A DNA stretch of 64,000 nt. Source: Terriglobia bacterium (GTDB taxonomy: Bacteria > Acidobacteriota > Terriglobia > Acidiferrales > UBA7541). This document shows positions 50,045-58,297 of this stretch, piece by piece. The stretch covers positions 23,560 through 87,559 of the forward strand of contig JAIQEV010000009.1 in the NCBI GenBank assembly GCA_020073585.1. Direction: 5' to 3'. The notes under the pieces were generated by a model. The model had not been told where the DNA came from and made no database searches. It worked only from the letters and a program-made list of their open reading frames with translations. Positions within the stretch are counted from its first letter, which is position 1. Each line of letters starts with the position of its first letter. Made by a program: the position numbers and the translations under genes.

Positions 50045-51633
50045 AGCACTACGACGTGCTCGTCATCGGCGGAGGCCACAACGGCCTCGTCAACGCCGCC
50101 TATCTGGCCCGTGCCGGAAAGAAAGTCCTCGTCCTCGAGCGCCGCGCCGTCCTCGGCGGCTCCGCCGTCACCGAAGAGATCATCCCCGGCTTCCTCTTCT
50201 CCGAGTGTTCCTACGTCGTCTCCCTCCTGCGCCCGGAGATCATCCGCGAGCTGGACCTCCCCCGCCACGGCCTCGAGATCCTCCCCCTCGACGGCACCTT
50301 CACCCCCATGCTCAATGGCGACCATCTCTGGCGCGTCAACGACCACGCCAAGACCCAGCGCGAAATCCGCCGCCATTCCCGCCTCGACGCCGAGGCCTAC
50401 GACGAATTCAGCAAGATGATGGTGCCCATGTGCCGCTTCGTGAAGCCCATCCTCTCCATGATTCCGCCCGACCCCACCTCCCTCAACCCCCGCGACCTCC
50501 GCAAGCTCTATTTCCTCAGCCGCCGCCTCCAGCAGCTCTCCTCCGACGAGCGCTACACCCTCATCCAGCTCATGACCATGAGCGCCGCCGATTTCCTCGA
50601 CCAGTGGTTCGAGACCGATGCCCTCAAGGCCACCATGTCCGCCTCCGGCATCATCGGCACCTTCCTCGGCATCCGTTCCCCCGGCACCGCTTACGTTCTC
50701 CTCCACCACTACATGGGCGAGATTGACGGCGCCTTCCGCTCCTGGGGCTTCAGCCGCGGCGGCACCGGCGCCATTTCCAACGCCATCGCCTCCGCCGCCC
50801 GCGAAGCCGGCGCCGAGATCCGCACCCAGGCCCCGGTCGCCAAAATCCTCGTGAAAAACGGCCGCGCCACCGGCGTGGCCCTCGAGAGCGGCGAAGAGCT
50901 CTCCGCCACCATCGTCTCCTCCAGCGCCGACCCGCATCTCACCTTCGAAAAATTCCTCGACCCCAAGGAACTCCCCTCCGACTTCCTCGAGGACGTCCGC
51001 CGCTACAAATTCCGCGGCTCTTCCGGCAAGGTCAACCTGGCCCTCGATGCCCTCCCTGACTTCAAGACTATCCCCGGTCCCGGCGCGCATCTCCGCGGCG
51101 CCATCTCCCTCTCCCCCAGCATGGACTACATGGAGCGCGCCTACGACGACGCCAAGTACGGCCGCTTCTCCCGCCGCCCCTACGTTGACATGGTCATCCC
51201 CAGCCTCACCGATCCTTCCGTGGCCCCCGCGGGCAAGCACGTTCTCTCCTGCTTCGTGCAGTACGCCCCCTACAAGCTCGCCCCCGGCGAAGGCACCTGG
51301 GACGACCAGCGCGAAAAATTCGGCGACACCGTCATTGACACCATCGCCGAGCACGCCCCCAACATCAAAAGCATCATCCGCGGCCGCCAGGTTCTCACCC
51401 CGCTCGATCTCGAGCGCGAATTCGGCCTCACTCAGGGCAACATCTTCCAGGGCGAGCTCTCTCTCGAGCAGCTCTTCTTCCTCCGCCCCGCCCCCGGCTG
51501 GGCCTACTACCGCACCCCCATCGACAGCCTCTATATGTGCGGCTCGGCGACGCACCCCGGTGGCGGCATCATGGGCGCTCCCGGACGCATTGCCAGCCAG
51601 GTCATCCTCAAAGAGTGGAAGAAGGCGAGCTGA
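50038..51633 (+). CDS. FAD-dependent oxidoreductase, CrtI/PYROXD2-like (first of pair)
   Basis: This 531-residue protein has the N-terminal dinucleotide motif YDVLVIGGGHNGLVNAAYLARAG with VLVLERR 20 residues later. The C-terminal FAD-binding stretch LYMCGSATHPGGGIMGAPGR is shared with phytoene desaturases and PYROXD2. There is no signal peptide, so it is cytosolic or membrane-associated. It starts two bases before the paralogue ends its leader: the next gene begins two bases after this stop, so they are one operon. Isoprenoid desaturation is unlikely without carotenoid genes nearby, and the substrate is unknown. Confidence 0.85.
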   Translation: MGQHYDVLVIGGGHNGLVNAAYLARAGKKVLVLERRAVLGGSAVTEEIIPGFLFSECSYVVSLLRPEIIRELDLPRHGLEILPLDGTFTPMLNGDHLWRVNDHAKTQREIRRHSRLDAEAYDEFSKMMVPMCRFVKPILSMIPPDPTSLNPRDLRKLYFLSRRLQQLSSDERYTLIQLMTMSAADFLDQWFETDALKATMSASGIIGTFLGIRSPGTAYVLLHHYMGEIDGAFRSWGFSRGGTGAISNAIASAAREAGAEIRTQAPVAKILVKNGRATGVALESGEELSATIVSSSADPHLTFEKFLDPKELPSDFLEDVRRYKFRGSSGKVNLALDALPDFKTIPGPGAHLRGAISLSPSMDYMERAYDDAKYGRFSRRPYVDMVIPSLTDPSVAPAGKHVLSCFVQYAPYKLAPGEGTWDDQREKFGDTVIDTIAEHAPNIKSIIRGRQVLTPLDLEREFGLTQGNIFQGELSLEQLFFLRPAPGWAYYRTPIDSLYMCGSATHPGGGIMGAPGRIASQVILKEWKKAS

Positions 51634-51635
51634 CC

Positions 51636-53234
51636 ATGGCCCCGCGACAGCGCATCGTTCTCGTTGGCGGCGGGCACAACGCCCTCGTCGCCGCCTTCTA
51701 CCTCGCCAAGGCCGGCTTCAAGCCCCTGGTCCTCGAACGCCGCGAGCAGCCCGGCGGCGCCGCCGTCACCGAGGAGTTTCATCCCGGCTTCCGCGTCTCC
51801 TCTCTCGCGCACACCGCCGGACCTCTCCGCGCCGACGTCGCCCGCGACATGCGGGTGGAAAAATTCGATTGCGCCATGATCCATCCCGACCCGCGCGTCT
51901 TCGCTCCCGCGCCCGACGGCCGCGCCATCCTCTTCTACAACGACCACGCCAAAACCGCCGGCGGCCTCGCTCGCCTCTCCGCCAAGGACGCCGCCAAGTA
52001 CACCGAGTTCGCCTCCGCCCTCGCCGAAGTCGCCGAGGTCCTCGCCCAGCTCACCCGCGTTACGCCCCCGGCCATCGACCACCCTTCCCCCGAAGATCTC
52101 TGGAATCTCCTGAAAGTCGGCCGCAACATCCGCAGCCTCGGCAAAAAGCGCATCTTCGACCTCCTCCGCTGGGGCCCCATGGCCGTCGCTGATTTCGTCT
52201 CCGAATTCTTCGAGACCGAGCTCCTGCGCTCCGCCATCGCCGCCCGCGGCATCTTCGGCGCGGCCCTCGGCCCCTGGTCGGCCGGCTCCACCGCCGTGCT
52301 TCTCCTGCGTGCCGCCGCCGATCCCCATCCCGCCGGCGCCGCTTCGTTCTCCCGCGGCGGACTCGGCTCGCTCACCCGCGCCCTCGCCGAATCCGCGCGC
52401 AAAGCCGGCGCCGAAATCCGCACCAATGCCGAAGTCGCCCACATCCGCGGCAAGGACGGCGCGGTCACCGGAGTGGTCCTGGCCTCCGGCGAAGAGATCG
52501 CCTGCGACGCCGTGGTCTCCGGCGTGGACCCCAAGCGCACCTTCTTCCAGCTCGTGGACCCCGCGCAGCTCGATCCCGCCTTCGTCCTGCGCATCAAAAA
52601 TCTTCGCGCCTCCGGCACCGTCGCCAAAGTCCACCTCGCTCTCGGCGACCTCCCGGCCTTTCCCGCGCTCGCCTCCGTCATCGGCCCCGACGGCTTCCGC
52701 CAGGGCCTTTCCGGCCGCATCCACATCGGCCCCGAGCTCGATTACCTCGAGCGCGCCTTCGACGCCTCCAAGTACGGCGAATTTTCCGCCCATCCCTGGC
52801 TCGACGTCACCATCCCCACCCTCAGCGATTCCACCCTCGCTCCCGCCGGCAAGCACGTCCTCTCCGCTTGCGTGCAGTTCGCTCCCTTCCGCCTGCGCCA
52901 CGGCGATTGGACTACCCAGCGCGACGCTCTCGGCAAGGCCGTCTTGCAAACTCTGGAAACCTATTCCCCCGGCCTCTCCAGCCACGTCGAAGCCCTGCAG
53001 GTCATCACCCCGCAGGACCTCGAGTCCACCTACGGCCTCACCGGCGGCCACATCTTCCACGGCGAGCTGGCCCTCGACCAGCTCTTCACCATGCGCCCCG
53101 TCCTCGACTGGGCCCGCTACCGCTCGCCCCTCCGCGGCCTCTATCTCTGCGGCTCCGGCACGCATCCCGGCAACGGCCTCACCGGCGCCAGCGGCGCCAA
53201 CGCCGCCCGCGAAATCAGCCGTGATCTCCGGTAG
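51636..53234 (+). CDS. FAD-dependent oxidoreductase, CrtI/PYROXD2-like (second of pair)
   Basis: This 532-residue protein is a paralogue of the gene before it over the whole length. It has the FAD motif RIVLVGGGHNALVAAFYLAKAG, then PLVLERREQPGGAAVTEEFHPGF, a central FSRGGLGSLTRALAESARKAG and the C-terminal LYLCGSGTHPGNGLTGASG. The two probably form a hetero-oligomer or act in sequence. GAAGGCGAG near the preceding stop serves as ribosome-binding site. The aminotransferase-like gene 64 bases on may be part of the same unit. Confidence 0.85.
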   Translation: MAPRQRIVLVGGGHNALVAAFYLAKAGFKPLVLERREQPGGAAVTEEFHPGFRVSSLAHTAGPLRADVARDMRVEKFDCAMIHPDPRVFAPAPDGRAILFYNDHAKTAGGLARLSAKDAAKYTEFASALAEVAEVLAQLTRVTPPAIDHPSPEDLWNLLKVGRNIRSLGKKRIFDLLRWGPMAVADFVSEFFETELLRSAIAARGIFGAALGPWSAGSTAVLLLRAAADPHPAGAASFSRGGLGSLTRALAESARKAGAEIRTNAEVAHIRGKDGAVTGVVLASGEEIACDAVVSGVDPKRTFFQLVDPAQLDPAFVLRIKNLRASGTVAKVHLALGDLPAFPALASVIGPDGFRQGLSGRIHIGPELDYLERAFDASKYGEFSAHPWLDVTIPTLSDSTLAPAGKHVLSACVQFAPFRLRHGDWTTQRDALGKAVLQTLETYSPGLSSHVEALQVITPQDLESTYGLTGGHIFHGELALDQLFTMRPVLDWARYRSPLRGLYLCGSGTHPGNGLTGASGANAAREISRDLR

Positions 53235-53298
53235 TTTTTTTAGCTTGTCTTCCTGAGGGGCCGGCTCCTGTCGGCACCTCAGGACATCAACTCATAGG

Positions 53299-54666
53299 AT
53301 GGCAGGGAACATGACCACGAAGATCGACCGCACCAAGCTCAAGAAACTCCACGCGCGCGAGGAACAGCGCTTCATCACCGAGCATCCCCGCTCCGCCGCG
53401 CTCTACCAGCGCGCCCAGAACTCCCTCCTCGGCGGCGTCCCCATGAACTGGATGAAGAAGTGGGCCGGCGCCTTCCCCGTCTTCGTCCAGACCGCCCAGG
53501 GCGCGCACTTCACCGACGTGGACGGCCGCGACTACGTGGACCTCTGCCTCGGCGACACCGGCGCCATGACCGGCCACTCCCCCGAGGTCGTCGCCGAAGC
53601 CATCGCCCGCCGCCTCCGCGAGGGCATCACCTTCATGCTTCCCACCGAAGACTCCGTGTGGGTCGGCGAAGAGCTGCAGCGCCGCTTCGGCCTGCCCTAC
53701 TGGCAGTTCACCCTTACTGCCACCGACGCCAACCGCTTCGCCATCCGCATCGCCCGCGAAATCACCCAGCGCTCCAAAATCCTCGTCTTCCACTATTGCT
53801 ACCACGGCACCGTGGACGAAACCGTCGTCTCCCTCCACGACGGCGTGGTCGGCCCGCGCCGCGGCAATCTCGGCCCCGCCGTCAATCCCGCCGAAACCAC
53901 CCGCGTCGTCGAATTCAACGACCTCACCGCCCTCGAAGACGCCCTCAAGCACAACGACGTCGCCTGCGTTCTCGCCGAGCCCGCCATGACCAACGTCGGC
54001 ATCATCCTCCCCGACAACGGCTACTGGAAAGCCGCCCGCGCCCTCATCCGCCGCTACGGCTCCCTGCTCATCGCCGACGAAACCCACACCATCTGCGCCG
54101 GCCCCGGCGGCTGCACCCAATTGTGGCGTATCGAGCCCGATCTTTTCGTCATGGGCAAGCCCATCGGCAGCGGCATCCCCGGCGGCACCTACGGCTGCAC
54201 CGAAGAGGTCGCCCGGCGCATCGCCGCGCGCATCAACCTCGAGGATTGCGACGTCGGCGGCATCGGCGGCACCCTCGCCGGCAACGCCCTCTCCCTCGCC
54301 GCCATGCGCGTCACCCTCGAAAAAGTTCTCACCCCCGAGGCCTTTGCGCGCATGATCCCCCTCGCCAAGCGCTTCAACGACGGCGTCGCCAAAGAGATCG
54401 CCGCCGCCGGCCTCCCCTGGAACATCCAGCAGCTCGGCTGCCGCGCCGAATACACCTTCCGCGATCCCGCCCCGCGCAACGGCGGCGAATCCGCCGCCGC
54501 CGGCGACTTCGAACTCGAGCGCTTCCTCCATCTCCACGCCCTCAATCGCGGCGTCCTCCTCACCCCCTTCCACAACATGGCCCTCATGTGCCCCGCCACC
54601 ACCGAGGCCGACGTCGACCTCCACACCAAAATCTTCGCCGAAGCCGCCCGGGAGTTGGTCGGCTAA
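53299..54666 (+). CDS. HemL-like class III aminotransferase/aminomutase
   Basis: This 455-residue enzyme is a relative of glutamate-1-semialdehyde aminomutase and of transaminases near it. GVPMNWMKKWAGAFPVFV and GRDYVDLCLGDTGAMTGHS lie in the N-terminal region, the PLP Asp in LLIADETHTICAGPGG and the Lys in LFVMGKPIGSGIPGGTYG. At the usual Ser-Gly-Thr-Glu-Ala site it has LTATDANRFAIRIAR, a typical HemL-like variation. It is probably not the tetrapyrrole enzyme, because no other haem-biosynthesis gene is adjacent. It may be coupled with the two FAD oxidoreductases. ATG 53299 is given, but ATG 53311 is possible. Confidence 0.82.
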   Translation: MAGNMTTKIDRTKLKKLHAREEQRFITEHPRSAALYQRAQNSLLGGVPMNWMKKWAGAFPVFVQTAQGAHFTDVDGRDYVDLCLGDTGAMTGHSPEVVAEAIARRLREGITFMLPTEDSVWVGEELQRRFGLPYWQFTLTATDANRFAIRIAREITQRSKILVFHYCYHGTVDETVVSLHDGVVGPRRGNLGPAVNPAETTRVVEFNDLTALEDALKHNDVACVLAEPAMTNVGIILPDNGYWKAARALIRRYGSLLIADETHTICAGPGGCTQLWRIEPDLFVMGKPIGSGIPGGTYGCTEEVARRIAARINLEDCDVGGIGGTLAGNALSLAAMRVTLEKVLTPEAFARMIPLAKRFNDGVAKEIAAAGLPWNIQQLGCRAEYTFRDPAPRNGGESAAAGDFELERFLHLHALNRGVLLTPFHNMALMCPATTEADVDLHTKIFAEAARELVG

Positions 54667-54801
54667 CCAGAAGCCTTTTCTGCGTGGCCTTTCCCGTGTA
54701 GATGCCGGGCGGAATTTATCCCGGCCCTGCCGGGAGCCCGGCATCTTTCTCTTTTCTCGCCCCGCCCGCTCTTCTCCTCCTCCAGCCGTCGGGCCCCCGC
54801 C

Positions 54802-54834
54802 CGTCATTTCGACCGAAGGGAGAAATCTCTCTTC
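54802..54834 (+). repeat. CGTCATTTCGA hairpin repeat, degenerate copy
   Basis: CGTCATTTCGACCGAAGGGAG then AAATCTCTCTT. It lies in the 305-base gap between aminotransferase and carbonic anhydrase genes; nothing else is seen there. Confidence 0.8.
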
Positions 54835-54971
54835 TCCCCGGTTTCCTCACCTCGCCGCCCACCCGTCCTCCGCATTTCCAATCCCCTCCGAAAATTCATC
54901 TGGCATTCCGCCACCCGCCCGCTTACAACTAATGCCCTGGAACACTTCCGCCGCCGGAGAAAAATCCATCT

Positions 54972-55469
54972 ATGGGCGCCATCGAAAAAGTCTTGGCCGC
55001 AAATGCGCAATTCGCTCTCGATTACGATCCCGGGCTCGTTTCCCCGCGGCCCCGCCTCGGCCTGGCCGTGCTCACCTGCATGGACACCCGGCTCTCCCGC
55101 AAGGCCCTGGGCCTCGGCCCGCAGGACGCCCACATCATCCGCAACGCCGGCGGCATTGTGACCGAGGACGTCCTGCGCTCCCTGCTCATTTCCCACTACC
55201 TGCTGGAAACCTCGGAAGTCATGGTCATCAATCACACCGACTGCGGCTTGATGAAGGCTTCCGAGGAATCTCTCCACGCGCGCATCGAGCGCCAGGCGGG
55301 CCTCCCGCCCAGTTCCCCCGTCCATTTCTATGCCTTTCGCGACGTGGAAGCCAACGTCCGCGAACAGCTCGCCAAGCTCGACGCCCACAGTTGGATCCAC
55401 AGCGGCCTGAAAATCCGCGGCTTCGTCTTCGACGTCCGCACCGGCCACCTCCGCGAAGTCCTCCGCTGA
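54972..55469 (+). CDS. beta-class carbonic anhydrase
   Basis: This 165-residue protein has the zinc site of beta-carbonic anhydrases: Cys in LTCMDTRLSRKALG (with the Asp-Arg dyad), then His and Cys in INHTDCGLMKAS. IIRNAGGIVTEDVLRSL between them is also conserved. It hydrates CO2 to bicarbonate. It is short compared with plant or enteric forms (about 220) but normal for the small Mycobacterium/archaeal Cab-type clade. It is flanked on both sides by hairpin repeats. GGAG lies about 12 bases before the ATG. Confidence 0.93.
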   Translation: MGAIEKVLAANAQFALDYDPGLVSPRPRLGLAVLTCMDTRLSRKALGLGPQDAHIIRNAGGIVTEDVLRSLLISHYLLETSEVMVINHTDCGLMKASEESLHARIERQAGLPPSSPVHFYAFRDVEANVREQLAKLDAHSWIHSGLKIRGFVFDVRTGHLREVLR

Positions 55470-55513
55470 ATCGCTGCCCGCAGAGCGCCGGGCATCTCGC
55501 CGCTCCACCCATC

Positions 55514-55770
55514 CGTCATTTCGAACGAAGCGTAGCGCAGAGAGAAATCTCTCTTCTCCCCGGTTTCCTAATCTCGTCGCCCACCCCACCCCGTCATTTC
55601 GAGCGAAGCGCGGTTTTTGCGCTCCGAATGCTCCTACGGAGCGAGAAATCTCTCTTGGTCTTCGCCCGTCTTTGAATTTGAATCCTCCCGACCCGGTGGG
55701 AAGTCCAACCGTTCTCATTCACCGCCCACCCCACGCCGTCATTCCGAGCGGAGCGAGGAATCTCTCTTGG
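55514..55770 (+). repeat. three copies of the CGTCATTTCGAG hairpin repeat
   Basis: Copies lie at about 55514-55556, 55592-55658 and 55737-55770. The middle one carries the same inserted hairpin (CGCTCCG...CGGAGCG with CCTACGG) as the copy at 46359. No gene lies in this 340-base gap. Confidence 0.85.
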
Positions 55771-55807
55771 TTTTTCCTCTCCTAGCATTTGAAGAACACC
55801 CCTCCCC

Positions 55808-56110
55808 ATGCCACAATCCGCCCCCATGGAGCGCACCTCCCACGTCTACCTCATGGCCAGCAATTCAGGAGTCCTCTACCTCGGTGTGACCAGTAACCTC
55901 GCCAGGCGCGTCACCCAGCACAAGGAAAAGCTCATCCCCGGCTTCACCCAAAAGTACAACGCCACCAAGCTCGTCTGGTTCGAACCCCACGCCACCATTC
56001 GCGCGGCCATCTCCCGCGAAAAGGAAATCAAAGCCTGGCGCCGCGCCAAAAAGATCGCCCTGATCGAATCCCTCAATCCCCACTGGCAAGATCTCAGCTT
56101 CGGCCTCTAA
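55808..56110 (+). CDS. solo GIY-YIG nuclease domain protein
   Basis: This protein of about 100 residues consists of a single GIY-YIG domain: HVYLMASNSGVLYLGVTSNLARRVTQHK at the start holds the two signature strands and the catalytic Arg. KLVWFEPHATIRAAISREKEIKAWRRAKKIALIES follows, with the catalytic Glu in the SREKEIK helix. It is of the short YhbQ/UPF0213 type, a DNA endonuclease fold. It is embedded in a cluster of hairpin repeats. The ATG at 55808 is used; ATG 55826 is equally possible, and neither has a strong ribosome-binding site. Confidence 0.9.
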   Translation: MPQSAPMERTSHVYLMASNSGVLYLGVTSNLARRVTQHKEKLIPGFTQKYNATKLVWFEPHATIRAAISREKEIKAWRRAKKIALIESLNPHWQDLSFGL

Positions 56111-56117
56111 ACCACGC

Positions 56118-56578
56118 CGTCATTTCGAGCGAAGCGAGAAATCTCTCTTCGTGTCGCCGCCCACCTTCACACCCGTCATTCGCGTTTCTTGCATCCCGGA
56201 CGGTCCTACGGGACCAAACGAAGCGAGGAACCGCTGCCCCTTCGCCCGCGTTCTTGGCGGGCGAACAATCTCTCTTCTCGTCGTCACCAACCACCACGCC
56301 GTCATTCCGAGCGAAGCGAGGAATCTCTCTTTCTTATCGCCGTCCTCCCCTGGCCGTCATTTCGAGCGGAGCGAGAAATCTCTCTTCTCCCCGGTATCTT
56401 CAGCTCGTCCCCCGCCACCCACGCCGTCATTTCGAACGAAGCAGGCCAACGCTTTCTTCCCCCTTCGCTCCTGCGAAGGGTTGGCCTACGCAGTGAGAAA
56501 TCTCTCTTCTTCCTGGTTTCCTCATCTCGCGCCCCCCCACCCACCGTCATTTCGAGCGAAGCGAGAAATCTCTCTTGG
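56118..56578 (+). repeat. cluster of six CGTCATTTCGAG hairpin repeats
   Basis: Copies start near 56118, 56174, 56299, 56355, 56424 and 56544. Those at 56174 and 56424 carry different inserted hairpins between the constant ends. The other four are simple forms ending in AATCTCTCTT. Confidence 0.88.
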
Positions 56579-56700
56579 TTTTTCCTCTCCTCGCATTCCT
56601 TCCACCCCATCGGCGAAAAGCGCGAACCCGGCGCGGCTAGCCCCGTATTCAAGCCCGCCTCACCACTTCCTTGCCGTATCCCTCGCATCGCCAGGAAAGA

Positions 56701-56769
56701 GCGAAGAGAAACACCCCACCCACACGAACCCCGCGAGCATCGGTCACCCGAAACCTCTCTCGGTCGTTA
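56701..56769 (+). repeat. second repeat family, copy 1
   Basis: GCGAAGAGAAACACCCCACC then GAACCCCGCGAG, GGTCACCCGAAACCTCTCTC and GGTCGTTAA. Related copies are at 57194-57247 and, inverted, at 58399-58491. Confidence 0.65.
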
Positions 56770-56782
56770 ACCTTGGCCTATT

Positions 56783-56887
56783 TCAAAAGGGAAGGAATGT
56801 TTCGGGCCCAGCGGAATCTTCGGCGAAGGTACTCCAAATGTCGAATAGGTCTTCTGCAGCTTCTGGGGTGAATTGCCCGGCGCTCAT
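56783..56887 (-). pseudogene. truncated ParE-type toxin, N-terminal remnant
   Basis: The ATG overlaps the ParD-like antitoxin's stop (ATGA), the usual parDE coupling. The 34 codons read MSAGQFTPEAAEDLFDIWST, then FAEDSAGPETFLPF and a stop. This matches the start of ParE/RelE toxins (TPEAAEDLxxIW), which are normally about 95-100 residues. The rest is missing, and the sequence just beyond the stop is a dispersed repeat. The remnant lacks the C-terminal strands and cannot be an active toxin. Confidence 0.75.
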
Positions 56888-57156
56888 GCCCGGCGCTTTT
56901 CAGCCAGCCAGGCGCGTTTCCTCTTCTCCAGTGTGGCTCGCACCTGGTCGGAATCGAGCAACTCCCCGCGCTGCGCGGCGGCATAGCCTTCCTCGATTTT
57001 CGCCGCAATCTCGCTTCTGTGTTCGGCCAGCCAGGTTTCTTGCTCGTGCAGCAGGGCCACGGCGTGCTCCACGAATTCATCCACGGTTTGGTACGGCCCG
57101 CGCTGCACGTCCTGCTTGATCATTTCTTCCAGCTCCGGCCGCAGACGAATCTTCAT
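56884..57156 (-). CDS. ParD-like antitoxin
   Basis: This 90-residue protein resembles ParD antitoxins. MKIRLRPELEEMIKQDVQRGPYQTVDEFVEHAVALL is a ribbon-helix-helix-like DNA-binding N terminus, and a charged helical tail (ESEIAAKIEEGYAAAQRGELLDSD-like) would wrap the toxin. ParD normally represses its operon and neutralises ParE. The toxin gene that overlaps its stop is truncated, so this is now an orphan antitoxin. It may still bind ParE proteins encoded elsewhere. No strong ribosome-binding site is visible. Confidence 0.82.
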   Translation of the reverse strand: MKIRLRPELEEMIKQDVQRGPYQTVDEFVEHAVALLHEQETWLAEHRSEIAAKIEEGYAAAQRGELLDSDQVRATLEKRKRAWLAEKRRA

Positions 57157-57193
57157 GCCCCTAGCCTACCCCAGGTTTTCCTTGACAAGAAAG

Positions 57194-57247
57194 TGCGAAG
57201 AGAAAAACCCCAGCGTTGCGAACCCCGCGAGGGCCACCCGCCCGTTA
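57194..57247 (+). repeat. second repeat family, copy 2
   Basis: GCGAAGAGAAAAACCCCAGC then GAACCCCGCGAG and GGCCACCCGCCCGTTA. Shorter than copy 1. Confidence 0.6.
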
Positions 57248-57396
57248 CATAATAAAGCGATGCTGAAAGATACGCGTTCAAAGTTTCCGGGCCGGGGCCG
57301 AAAGGCTTCCGGCCCTTTCGTTTTTCAGATTGTGCTATGCGGCACCTGCCCGCGCCACTTGACGATTCATGAGTTTGGGCGGATAGTGCACCCACT

Positions 57397-57903
57397 GTGG
57401 AAAGCGAATCCCCACTGAAGAAGGTAGGAAGTTTTGGGCTGGCCGTAGTCATCATTGTAGCGGTTTTTCTCTTAACCGCATTGTTCCTGCGGGGAATGGT
57501 ATGGGCTTCGGAAAAGGCGCTCCCTTGGCTGATTGATGCTGGTCGCATCGCTTTTGACGTTTGCGCGCTTGGCTTGCTACCCCTTTGCATTTTTAGGAGG
57601 ACGCGGCCTTGGGCTGGCTCGGGATTCTATCTATCGTCTTTCGTGTTTGGCGCTGTATTGTTCGCTTTCTCCTGCCTTGTCGTTGTCCAGATATGGGGTT
57701 ACGGCGGCCTAATTTTCGGTTTGGTGTTAGGGGGCGTTGGCGTGGTGCCTGTTGCGTTCCTTGCTACGCTTTTGCACAGGGCATGGCCGTTGTTTTGGGA
57801 TGTTGTGCTCGGCACGGTTCTCACGTTTGGTACACGATTCCTGGGAATATACCTGTCAACACCAAAGCAACTTGAAGAGCAAGAAGAGGAAGTTCCAGTG
57901 TAG
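57397..57903 (+). CDS. small integral membrane protein, unknown function
   Basis: This 168-residue protein has four hydrophobic helices at about residues 11-33, 48-66, 75-97 and 100-122, and a shorter one after. It ends in an acidic tail (EEQEEEVPV). No family is recognised. The start is a GTG with only a weak ribosome-binding site. Composition is lower in GC than the flanking core genes, in keeping with an accessory zone. It is possibly co-transcribed with the small membrane protein 52 bases downstream. Confidence 0.55.
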   Translation: MESESPLKKVGSFGLAVVIIVAVFLLTALFLRGMVWASEKALPWLIDAGRIAFDVCALGLLPLCIFRRTRPWAGSGFYLSSFVFGAVLFAFSCLVVVQIWGYGGLIFGLVLGGVGVVPVAFLATLLHRAWPLFWDVVLGTVLTFGTRFLGIYLSTPKQLEEQEEEVPV

Positions 57904-57955
57904 GTGCTAGAATCGGCGCGCGGTGGAATTGGCAGATCGAAGGCCGGGATGCAGC

Positions 57956-58216
57956 ATGTCGGTAGAAGATAAGTTCGACGTCAAATTGAATCAAAACGTT
58001 TGGGGACTGGTCATCGGGTTCGCAGCGTTGGGTGCGGCGGAACACTGGTGCTTGCGGTGGCTTTTTAGGTTGTCGCTGGTCGCATCCTTTGGCGCGATAG
58101 TTTCAGTCGCTATCACCATGGCGGCCTACACGCGCCACTACTGGAACCGAAAATGCCTTCAGACAAAAACGATTAAGACGAAGGTTGGAAAACTGCGCTT
58201 GGGTTCGACAAAATAG
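57956..58216 (+). CDS. small membrane protein, unknown function
   Basis: This protein of about 86 residues begins at ATG 57956 (MSVEDKFDVKLNQNVWGLVIG). It has two hydrophobic helices (about 17-30 and 40-62) and a basic tail (KTIKTKVGKLRLGSTK). No family is recognised. Confidence 0.45.
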   Translation: MSVEDKFDVKLNQNVWGLVIGFAALGAAEHWCLRWLFRLSLVASFGAIVSVAITMAAYTRHYWNRKCLQTKTIKTKVGKLRLGSTK

Positions 58217-58297
58217 TATGCTGCGCCCCATTCTGCGCCCCAAACCTGCCGTATCATTTTTCAAATCGCGCGGACCGCGCCAGCGGAGGAACAGGCT

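Noticed and set aside
54802..56578. Repeat cluster considered as a CRISPR array
   Set aside because: Unit spacing is irregular (about 50-400 bp), repeats vary, a gene lies inside and no cas genes are present.
57918..57940. GTGGAATTGGCAGA, like the 5' part of a tRNA-Leu
   Set aside because: No acceptor, anticodon or T arm can be folded around it.
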